Assembly (NCBI RefSeq): GCF_027579695.1
Contig: NC_083583.1
Coordinates: 22,433,599 to 22,497,598, forward strand
Direction of reading: 5' to 3'
DNA from: Neoarius graeffei
Lineage: Eukaryota; Chordata; Actinopteri; Siluriformes; Ariidae
Length of the DNA: 64,000 bases
In this document: in pieces, positions 56,301 to 64,000 of the stretch
Position numbering within the stretch: position 1 is the first letter of the stretch
How the letters are laid out: each line of letters starts with the position of its first letter
Notes under the pieces: model-generated
Told to the model about the DNA's origin: nothing
Seen by the model: the letters and a program-made list of their open reading frames with translations, nothing else
The model's database searches: none
Translations under genes and position numbers: made by a program

Positions 56301-57297
56301 AGTAGATTAAAAGCATGGTGAAATTTCCTGTGATATTTACTTAGCATTTTTGGAAGGAGTCTTCAGGATCTGTGCTTTTTAACAGTAAAATATTTAGTTT
56401 TCTGACATGAAAAAGTTTGCAGGGCAGAAGGCTTTGCAGTTTCTCTATAACGGGACAAGCTGTGTGTGGGGTGTGTCGTCTCCCCCTTCTTAACTTTTGT
56501 GGGGGGGTGGAAATGTCCTGGTGTAAGAACAACTGTTTACAACTGCCATTAACCCAAGTGAGAACAAGAACTAACTTGCTTGACTGACACTGCACAACGT
56601 TAAAAGTAACTATAAATTGATGTTTAATTAATAAAAAATGATTATTGGCAAATTGCTGTGGTATAAGAAGAAAATTTTGATGTGCTTTTTCCGATAACAT
56701 TTATAGCACTTAATGAACATGGTTACAAAGCATATTTACAGAAATCTGGACATGGATTTAAATTTTTAAACTAAATTAAAGGGTGTTCCAAGTGTTTTTG
56801 TACATAGGGGAAATTGAAAAATGAAAAATTTTGGAAGACATTTTGCTTAAGTGTTAATTTCCCTTGTGTCTGGAGACTTTTTTGAGAGAGACCCTGTATT
56901 ATTAATTGAAGGTTTAATGTAGAGGAGGTGAAATATCATGGGCTTCTGTATTGCAAGAATCGATAGAGTATAATGAATGAAGTGCAAACCTGGAGTGTAA
57001 CGGATGTTTCTCTCTCTCCAGAATTGGACGATCAGGTCGTTATGGCCGGAAGGGTGTGGCAATCAACTTTGTAAAGAACGACGACATCCGCATCCTCCGT
57101 GATATCGAACAGTACTATTCCACACAGATTGATGAAATGCCAATGAACGGTATGATTAATGCACTTCCTGTATACATTTAAACTGATTTCTGGTGTGTGT
57201 GTCTGGCTAGTCTAAACGCTAAGCTTTTCTTTAATACTTGCCTGTTCATTTTGTGATGTATACTGTCTCTTTTTTTCCAGTGGCTGATCTGATCTGA
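44333..57297 (+). CDS. eif4a3: Eukaryotic initiation factor 4A-III, DEAD-box helicase of the exon junction complex, 12 exons
   Basis: Exons: 44333-44486, 47338-47410, 48503-48569, 48673-48735, 48846-48978, 49069-49149, 49700-49841, 50603-50741, 51412-51527, 52461-52568, 57022-57149, 57281-57297. They total 1221 nt, 406 residues. Motifs in order: Q motif region ([12 protein letters not shown]), Walker A (SQSGTGKT, split by intron 2), [12 protein letters not shown] and TPGRVF, DEAD box (VLDEADE), SAT (LISATLP), [13 protein letters not shown] and HRIGRSGR. The ending MNVADLI is typical of eIF4A3. The protein clamps RNA about 20-24 nt upstream of exon junctions with MAGOH, Y14 and CASC3, and acts in splicing, export and nonsense-mediated decay, mostly in the nucleus. 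Introns 1, 2, 6 and 10 are loaded with Tc1/mariner elements; intron 10 is about 4.5 kb because of a nested Tc1. AATAAA lies at 57456. Confidence 0.97.
44783..47017 (-). mobile_element. Tc1-like transposon in eif4a3 intron 1
   Basis: Ends CTAGTGCATCTCAAAAAATT and its mirror, flanked by TA. The minus strand at 45055-45402 keeps the catalytic C-terminus: [12 protein letters not shown] and [20 protein letters not shown]. Upstream parts lie in other frames (45457-45648 and 46450-46695) and are split by a 741-bp MITE. Inactive. Confidence 0.88.
45703..46443. mobile_element. MITE family X, copy 1 (3-bp target duplication)
   Basis: Ends GGTGGGGTTTACATTAGACC and (reverse complement) GGCCAAGTTTACATTAGACT, with TCT repeated on each side. 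It is homologous over its length to 62229-62942 in opposite orientation. The 3-bp duplication suggests a Harbinger link. Nested in the Tc1 element. Confidence 0.75.
47526..48042 (-). mobile_element. Mariner element, internally deleted
   Basis: Ends CGAGGGGACTTCAAAAAGTT and (reverse complement) TGAGGGTACTTCAAAAGGTT, flanked by TA. The minus strand reads [33 protein letters not shown] (a mariner DD34D signature), then [12 protein letters not shown] and [12 protein letters not shown]. The N-terminal half is missing. Distinct from the Tc1 elements. In eif4a3 intron 2. Confidence 0.88.
49223..49625. mobile_element. Tc1-type MITE in eif4a3 intron 6
   Basis: Ends CAGTACCACTCAAAAGTTTG and (reverse complement) CACGGCACCAATGAAAAGTT, flanked by TA. 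403 bp, no coding part. Confidence 0.8.
53037..53372 (-). mobile_element. SINE with Mermaid-like head and different tail, second copy
   Basis: Same family as 24530-24909: tail CCTTTGTCACATGCACACTT..TGCATTTAACCCATCT, shared head with A and B boxes on the minus strand. Nested in the Tc1 element. Confidence 0.82.
53654..53735 (+). repeat. 82-bp inverted self-copy within the Tc1 element
   Basis: This segment is the reverse complement, with one difference, of 53948-54029 in the same element. It reads [17 protein letters not shown] on the plus strand while the native copy reads the same on the minus strand. Flanks CTTCTCTTGAGA and TTCATGGACAG look contiguous in the family, so the segment is an insertion. 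Confidence 0.85.
54342..55758 (-). mobile_element. THAP-domain-bearing inverted-repeat element, deleted derivative
   Basis: Ends GACCCTTTTCAGTCACGTGA and (reverse complement) GACCCTTTTCACGTGACGTC, with CCACCATTTTGGAC inside both. The minus strand at 55401-55658 reads [37 protein letters not shown], a THAP zinc finger (C-x4-C, FPxD, W, CSDH). THAP domains occur in P-element and Kolobok transposases. No catalytic part is visible. Nested in the Tc1 element and itself hit by a hAT MITE. Confidence 0.7.
54905..55280. mobile_element. hAT MITE nested in the THAP element
   Basis: Ends CAGTGCTTAATTTG and (reverse complement) CAGCGCTTAATTTG; 8-bp duplication TTTGTAGG at 54897-54904 and 55281-55288. 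Subterminal CGGAGCGC-type motifs. Confidence 0.88.
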
Positions 57298-57455
57298 AGC
57301 GGTTATGGGAGTGAAATAGAGGAGCCACTGAACCCGTTTTATTTGCTTTTTTTTTTAAATGTGGTTGTTTTGTTTTATTTAGATCAAGTTACTTATTGTT
57401 GATGGATGGGCTGCTCTCAGTAGATGTTTGTGAGATTTACTGTGGGGGTTTTGTA

Positions 57456-57461
57456 AATAAA
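57456..57461 (+). terminator. eif4a3 polyadenylation signal
   Basis: AATAAA about 160 nt after the stop codon, followed by a T-rich stretch. Confidence 0.75.
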
Positions 57462-57479
57462 GAATCTTTTTGTTGGAAC

Positions 57480-58080
57480 CTTTCACCTCTCTTCATTTTG
57501 AAAATAGCAGTCAGTAGTAGATTGTACCATAATTTTAGAGCTGTGAGTTCTTTCATTCTCTCTTTATTCACATCCATTCTGTATTCATGTGATGTGTAGG
57601 TTCAGCTCTAAGCTCTGTATGCTTCTTCTATTTTTAATTTGCTTTTTGAAAAATAACAGGATTATTTACTCACATTTTCCAGAATTTTTTTTTTTTAACC
57701 TGAACAATTTTACTCTGCACACTTACGTAAACATAATTACGCAGTAGCAATTATGAGCATCTTTGCTTAGTTGTAGATAATTAACGACTGCGGCTTGATA
57801 ATTAGTTCTTATGTCTGATAACATTCAATCAATCATAACTACAGTATATGTGTATATATAGTAACGATGTGAAAGCACTGGTTCACTGCTGTCCACCAGT
57901 CAGAGTCGCATGGCATGCTGTGTCAAGGAAAGGAATAAATATGTATTCTTAACTGCGATTGATGTATCATTATTGGTATCACTGTCATTAGACAACGCAG
58001 TGATGTATTCTACATCAATAAATGATGCTATACAATTCAATGGTTCATATGCTGTAATATTCCATCCAGGTTGAGTTTGT
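57480..58080. other. Spacer after eif4a3, nothing recognised
   Basis: AT-rich sequence. No coding, RNA or repeat match seen. Confidence 0.4.
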
Positions 58081-58081
58081 C

Positions 58082-58179
58082 CATCCATTATCTGTAGCCG
58101 CTTATCCAGTGCAGGGTCACAGGCAAGCTGGAGCCTATCCCAGCTGACTATGGGCGAGAGGCGGGGTACACCCTGGACT
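58082..58179 (-). mobile_element. Truncated Mermaid-like SINE (tail half)
   Basis: ATCTGTAGCCGCTTATCCAG through GGCGGGGTACACCCTGGACT matches the tail and part of the body. It stops at an abrupt boundary with AGGGTGGCCGGACCG, which looks like the end of another element running to about 58600. Confidence 0.75.
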
Positions 58180-58808
58180 AGGGTGGCCGGACCGTCTGTC
58201 TTTTCAATGTCTTGTCCGGCATCCGGCGCAGCATCAAGCCGGACGCACATTTGTCCTCCTTTTAGAGACGATGAGCGGAATTATATAATATCGACTTGCC
58301 AGACTGGAAGAGCAGAGTTCTAGAATAACGTTTTGTGGGGAAACTGCAGATCTGTGCTGCACACTAGTAATCTACAATAAAGAGTCTATGGCTCGATGTT
58401 TTTTGGCATGCAATACGAACTCCGCACCGCGAGGCGTTGCGCTCTATCTGATGATCTTCCTGGCGCGTGCCTAGTGCCCTGCCCTCCTGGCCCTGGCTGG
58501 GACTTGGAAACACGAGTCTGTCCGGTAGACCAGCTGCTCACACACACACGTACACAAAGACACCTACGAATTCTGAAGACACTGAAAGACTGAAGCAATG
58601 ATATACTGTTTTAAAACGTTTTATAATGTTGCTGGTTATGTTGCCTATTTGTTCTTTGAGAATCTACAAATGTTGTGCTTTTTGGTACTCAGCACCTTAA
58701 GTTTAATTTCAGTGGTTTGTTACTCCACAATGTTTTTAATAAATACAAATATGGTGTTCTAGCCAATTAAGAGCTAATACATAAATTATAATAAATACTA
58801 TGAATGCT

Positions 58809-59186
58809 GGGCGGCACGGTGGTGTAGTGGTTAGCGCTGTCGCCTCACAGCAAGAAGGTCCTGGGTTCGAGCCCCGGGGCCGGCGAGGGCCCTTCTGTGT
58901 GGAGTTTGCATGTTCTCCCCGTGTCCGCGTGGGTTTCCTCCGGGTGCTCCTGTTTCCCCCCACAGTCCAAACACATGCAGGTTAGGTTAACTGGTGACTC
59001 TAAATTGACAGTAGGTGTGAATGTGAGTGTGAATGGTTGTCTGTGTCTATGTGTCAGCCCTGTGATGACCTGGCGACTTGTCCAGGGTGTACCCCGCCTT
59101 TCGCCCGTAGTCAGCTGGGATAGGCTCCAGCTTGCCTGCGACCCTGTAGAAGGATAAAGCGGCTAGAGATAATGAGATGAGATGAG
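58809..59186 (+). mobile_element. Mermaid-like SINE
   Basis: Plus orientation, full length. The flanking ACTATGAATGCT is a target duplication or the duplication junction. Confidence 0.9.
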
Positions 59187-59302
59187 ACTATGAATGCTTT
59201 AAAACGTTTTATAATGTTGCTGGTTATGTTGCCTATTTGTTCTTTGAGAATCTACAAATGTTGTGCTTTTAGTTTAATTGCAGTGGTTTGTTAACTCCAC
59301 AA

Positions 59303-59670
59303 TCTCATCTCATCTCATTATCTGTAGCCGCTTTATCCTTCTACAGGGTCGCAGGCAAGCTGGAGCCTATCCCAGCTGACTACGGGCGAAAAGCGGGGTA
59401 CACCCTGGACAAGTCGCCAGGTCATCACAGGGCTGACACATAGACACTCACACTCACATTCACACCTACGGTCACTTTAGAGTCACCAGTTAACCTAACC
59501 TGCATGTCTTTGGACTGTGGGGGAAACCGGAGCACCCGGAGGAAACCCACGCGGACACGGGGAGAACATGCAAACTCCACACAGAAAGGCCCTCGCCGGC
59601 CACGGGGCTCGAACCCAGGACCTTCTTGCTGTGAGGCGACAGCGCTAACCACTACACCATCGTGCCGCCC
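59303..59670 (-). mobile_element. Mermaid-like SINE
   Basis: Minus orientation, full length. It lacks one CACACTCACATTCACA-type internal step seen in other copies. Confidence 0.88.
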
Positions 59671-59932
59671 CAATTAAGAGCTAATACATGAATTATAATA
59701 AATACTATGAATGCTTTAACCTTACTCTTTTTTTCCCAACAATCATAATCTTTAACCCTACAAAATTGTGATGTTGATTTCGCCAAACTTGAGTGACTTG
59801 CATAAAAATAATCCACTCAATCTTGCCACTGTGGTTTACATAAAAATTTGAGGGCTATGAATCAGATGGGATTTGCCATTATTCACCCTAAAATTGATTA
59901 GAATGCAGGAAATTGCATCTAATGCCGCTTTT

Positions 59933-61302
59933 CCACTACAAACGCGGCTGAGCCGTGCCGTGCTGAATCGAGCTGAGTCGAGCTGAGCGGGGCTGTTGGA
60001 GTTGCATTTCGACTACAACCGCGCTGAACCGTGCTGGCTGGAAGTGGGTGGACACATTGGGTGGAGTTAGCGAAAGTGGGTGGACGTCACGTGATGTCGT
60101 TAAGCAGCGCAAACAGTGACATCAGTGACAGTGGCGGAACAAGTCAGAGCCGGGCCGGGGGCGGGGCAAATGACCGGGCCCTTTATTAAAGCTTATCAAA
60201 ACATCATTTTAGGCTACAAAAACGAAGTCCTTCAAACGAACATGTAACTCAGACACAAAAAACATTAGGATACTGTACATGGCTCATAATAAAACATCAA
60301 TAGCCTATACTGCGCACATTATTTGAAGGGCATACGAATGAGCGCTCAGAGGTTGCAACGGTGACAGGAAGAGTCAGAAATAAAAGGAGGGCGGTGCAAA
60401 CCTCACTGAATGCACTGTGTTTACCAATTTCAACACTACGGGGTGCAACTATGTTATTTTGTACATTAAGTCCTTCAAACGAACATGTAACTCAAACAAA
60501 AAAACATTAGGCGACATACTGTACATGGCTCATAATAAAACATCAATAGCCTACTGCGCGCATTATTTGAAGGGCATACGACGAGCCTTGCGCTCCGCGA
60601 ACTCGTCCACGATGCTCTGTATGTCACTGTACTAGGCTACAAAAACGAAGTCCTTCAAACGAACATGTAACTCAGAAACAAAAAACATTAGGATACTGTA
60701 CATGGCTCATAATAAAACATCAATAGCCTATACTGCGCACATTATTTGAAGGGCATACGAATGAGCGCTCAGAGGTTGCAACGGTGACAGGAAGAGCCAT
60801 GTACAGTATCCTAGTAGTCTTTTAAGCGGTAGTCTCACGACCCGAATAGTAAACAATAAACATGGAGGACATGGAGTCGTTAGTGTTGCTGGTCTTGGTG
60901 CTGTGGCTTGTTGTCACCGACAACGCCAACAGATACTGGCAAGAGCGTATAGATGAGGCGAGGCGCATAAGGCTTCAGAAATTCTCGTAATTCGTAATTA
61001 TTCTTCTTCCGGGTTTGCGGTGTTTACAGATCCCAGCGCGCTCGCGGGGCGTGTGGGCATGTGAGGACACTCCTCCTCACCAATCAGTGCACAGGGGAGT
61101 GTCTGCTCACGCCCCCAACCTCACTCGGCACGGCTTGGCTCGCTTCAGCCCCACTCCAAAACGGTGCGAGTTTTAGGGGCTAAGCAGGGCTGAAACGAGC
61201 CGAGTCGTGCTGGTTTGTGGTAGTCGAAACGCGAGCCGTGTCGGGCTGAAGTGAGCTGAAGCGAGCTGAAGTGAGCTGAAAAAGGGTAGTGGAAAAGGGC
61301 CA
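59933..61302 (+). mobile_element. Harbinger-type element with internal tandem repeats
   Basis: Ends TGCCGCTTTTCCACTAC and (reverse complement) TGGCCCTTTTCCACTAC, with a TAA duplication on both sides (59930-59932, 61303-61305). Three copies of a unit (AAGTCCTTCAAACGAACATG..ATTATTTGAAGGGCATACGA) start near 60220, 60470 and 60648. At 60859-60990 the plus strand reads MEDMESLVLLVLVLWLVVTD then RYWQERIDEARRIRLQKFS, like the N-terminus of a fish Harbinger transposase. The catalytic part is missing. Confidence 0.75.
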
Positions 61303-62228
61303 TAAGAAATACAAAATTTTCTGGGGGAGGGCCCCAGACCAGAGTGCGAATTACCCCACCATAATTGGGGGGGTCCACTATCATATCAATCGCCCCCCCC
61401 CGGTCCCATCCCATCTCCTCTATGGAAGTCGGTGTCACTAACTCTGAACAATAATTTTTAATGTCATTAAGAAGCATGACAAACCATACAGTACTACCAC
61501 AGAAGAAAAACAGCAGTACAACCTGATAACCTTCTTTGTCAGAACAACCTGGGTATCAACACTACTAATGAGTCACATACAGTATATAGACACATGCAGA
61601 ACAGTCCTGCTGAATGTCTTGCTCTCTTTCACCCTGCTGTGCCTCTCCTGTCTGCTGGGAACCCATTTTCTTTATTCACATGAACAGTGTATAAAACCTA
61701 ACTGCACCTACACTTGTACTGTAATTGTCTGTAGATCTTAGTGCTAATATTTACTACTTACTCTTTTAGCACCAAAAAAAAAAAAAAGCCTGATGTCTGG
61801 CCCTTTTCTTTTCCTCATGTTTGGCCTACTGTCTCTGTGAATAAAATCAAACAGGGTACGCATTTGAAACTATGAATATCTTAAAAATAATACAAAAGGA
61901 ATGTAAGTAAAAACAATAGAAAACAAATTCAAATACTAGCATATGCACTAGGCTATTTTGCCTAGGCTCGCCTACTACCTGGCTCTTTTTATGTTGTCCC
62001 AGTCCCCAGAGGTTCTGATTGTAATTTTACATAGGCTTAGCTAGGCCTACATCAGAACTTCTTGTGCCTAATCTCACACACAGGATGGGCCTATGTGCCA
62101 AATTAATTTCAGAATGGCACAATTTATTCATGATAAAATGAGAATGGAAACATATGGAGTTCTTCTCCTTTGAAACGAGAATCATTTCTATACCACACTG
62201 TAATAAGCTTGATTTAAATAGAGACTTA
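61303..62228. other. Spacer, no feature recognised
   Basis: 61320-61420 is GC-rich with a C10 run. The rest is AT-rich. No gene or clear repeat. Confidence 0.35.
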
Positions 62229-62942
62229 GGCCAAGTTTACATTAGACCGTATCTGTCTCGTTTTCTTCGCGGATGCACTGTCCGTTTACATTAGAACGCC
62301 TGGAAACGCTGGGAAACGGGAATCCGCCAGGGTCCACGTATTCAATCCAGATCGTGTCTGGTCCGGTGCTGTGTAAACATTGAGAATATGCGGATACGCT
62401 GTGCTGAGCTCTAGCTGGCGTCGTCATTGGACAACGTCACTGTGACATCCACCTTCCTGATTCGCTGGCATTGGTCATGTGACGCGACTGCTGAAAAACG
62501 GCGCGGAATTCCGCCTTGTATCACCTTTCATTAAAGAGTATAAAAGTATGAAAAGACTGCAAATACTGATGCAAATACTGCCCATTGTGTAGTTATGATT
62601 GTCTTTAGGCTTGCCATCCTTCCACTTGCAAGTGGTAAGTGACGCGCATGCCCGATATGCACTGAGATCTCACACACAGCAGCTCAGTCCCAAATCACTG
62701 CTCGTGCGCTCCACTCGCGCGCTCTGTGAGCTGCGCAGGGCCGGAGTGCGCACCCTCCAGAGGGCACTCGCTGTTCAGGGCGGAGTGATTTGGAGCGCAG
62801 GATGCCTGCGGAGCCGAGCGTATCCGTGTATTGGCGTTGCTGTGTGCACGCGAATCGTGTATTGGCGTTGCTGTGTGCACACTAATCGTTTTAAAAACGT
62901 TAATCTGATGATCCGCTGATACGGTCTAATGTAAACCCCACC
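62229..62942. mobile_element. MITE family X, copy 2
   Basis: Ends GGCCAAGTTTACATTAGACC and (reverse complement) GGTGGGGTTTACATTAGACC with a TTA duplication on each side (62226-62228, 62943-62945). Homologous along its length to 45703-46443, inverted. GTATTGGCGTTGCTGTGTGC is tandemly doubled near its right end. Confidence 0.8.
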
Positions 62943-62980
62943 TTAGCTTATCTTGCTAACTAACGTTGGTAACTAACGTT

Positions 62981-63693
62981 AAAGGAACAGTCCACCGTAT
63001 TTCCATAATGAAATATGCTCTTACCTGAATTGAGATGAGCTGCTCCGTACCTATCCGAGCTTTGCGCGACCTCCCAGTCAGTCAGACGCGCTGTCACTCC
63101 TGTTAGCAATGTAGCTAGGCTCAGTATGGCCAATGGTATTTTTTGGGGCTGTAGTTAGATGCGACCAAACTCTTCCGCGTTTTTCCTGTTTACATAGGTT
63201 TATATGACCAGTGATATGAAACAAGTTCAGTTACACAAATTGAAACGTAGCGATTTTCTATGCTATGGAAAGTCCGCACTATAATGACAGGCGTACTAAC
63301 ACCTTCTGCGCGCTTCGGCAGCGCATTGATACGGAGCTCAGATATCAATGCGCTGCCGAAGCGCGCAGAAGGTGTTAGTACGCCTGTAATTATAGTGCGG
63401 ACTTTCCATAGCATAGAAAATCGCTACGTTTCAATTTGTGTAACTGAACTTGTTTCATATCACTGGTCATATAAACAGGAAAAACGCGGAAGAGTTTGGT
63501 CACATCTAACTACAGCCCCAAAAAATACCGTTGGCCATGCTGAGCCTAGCTACATTGCTAACAGGAGTGACAGCGCGTCTGACTGCGTCTGACTGACTGG
63601 GAGGTCGCGCAAAGCTCGGATAGGTACGGAGCAGCTCGTCTCAATTCAGGTAAGAGCATATTTCATTATGGAAATACGGTGGACTGTTCCTTT
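62981..63693. repeat. 713-bp foldback palindrome
   Basis: Two arms of 351 bp (62981-63331, 63343-63693) are near-identical reverse complements around an 11-bp centre (CGGAGCTCAGA). Ends are AAAGGAACAGTCCACCGTAT and its mirror. AACGT flanks both sides and may be a target duplication. No coding potential beyond the mirrored frames. Confidence 0.9.
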
Positions 63694-64000
63694 AACGTCC
63701 GTCCACTGTAGCCTTCTGGCCTCAGTGGGTAAGTAATTCAACGTATAAAGACGTGACATGAGCTAAAAGAAGAGCAAATCACTTTAATAAATGAAAGTTG
63801 TAAAATAACACATTTTCAACAGGCTAAAAGTTGGTTAGCAACTAACATTACCAATGCACATCTTCTGCTGCAAACCCATGGACTGTATCTGATGAATCAA
63901 CTGAATACGGTGTGGAGTAGAAGCTGGTGCTTCAAGCGCGTTCGAGCGCTGCGGTGACTAAAAATGGTACGGTCCACAATAGGGGTGTCTGTCTGAAATC

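Larger units (their letters stand above)
58609..59716. repeat. Tandem duplication of a 200-bp segment, each unit with a SINE
   Basis: Unit 1 (58609-58808) and unit 2 (59197-59716 minus its SINE) share TTAAAACGTTTTATAATGTT, TTCTTTGAGAATCTACAAAT, GTGGTTTGTTA and AATTAAGAGCTAATACAT in the same order. A plus-strand SINE sits at the junction and a minus-strand SINE inside unit 2. Confidence 0.85.

Noticed and set aside
58185-58600. Possible element beginning AGGGTGGCCGGACCG after a truncated SINE
   Set aside because: I could not find a matching right end or target duplication.
63190-63592. Mirrored open frames on both strands with the same residues
   Set aside because: Produced by the palindrome, not a gene.

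Overview
The window is vertebrate nuclear DNA, most likely from a teleost fish and possibly a catfish. Four conserved protein-coding genes can be rebuilt exon by exon with GT-AG introns. The introns and spacers are full of fish-type transposable elements: Tc1/mariner, hAT and PIF/Harbinger elements, THAP-bearing elements, and several tRNA-derived SINE families. One SINE (Mermaid-like head, GATGA-type tail) is present in seven full copies. The order-level guess rests on these repeats and is weak; teleost is firm.

Layout. 690-4230 (minus): cfap410 (C21orf2), a ciliary leucine-rich-repeat protein of 247 residues in 8 coding exons. 4255-6740: a tandemly triplicated promoter-proximal unit of cfap410, each copy with an NRF-1-like palindrome. 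It was later hit by a SINE and by a hAT element that itself carries a solo LTR. 7553-32790 (plus): liver-type 6-phosphofructokinase, 22 coding exons, 779 residues. Its larger introns (1, 3, 11, 13) carry nested transposons. 36332-42190 (plus): rpl37a, 92 residues, 4 exons, with the ATG alone in exon 1. 44333-57297 (plus): eif4a3, the exon-junction-complex DEAD-box helicase, 406 residues in 12 exons. 57460-64000: no gene seen; a tandem duplication with two opposed SINEs, two Harbinger-type elements and a 713-bp palindrome.

The four genes do not form a pathway. cfap410 and pfkl are also neighbours in human (chromosome 21), which supports the liver-type assignment, but here they are head to head. 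rpl37a and eif4a3 are housekeeping genes of translation and mRNA quality control. All four reading frames look intact and all splice phases agree, so these appear to be working genes.

No prokaryote-style system, CRISPR array or clearly new gene system was found. The most unusual signals are structural: the triplicated NRF-1 promoter unit, an 86-bp near-perfect hairpin (35217-35302), a 713-bp foldback palindrome (62981-63693), a Tc1 element inserted into another copy of its own family (22218-26197), and an 82-bp inverted self-copy inside a Tc1 element (53654-53735).
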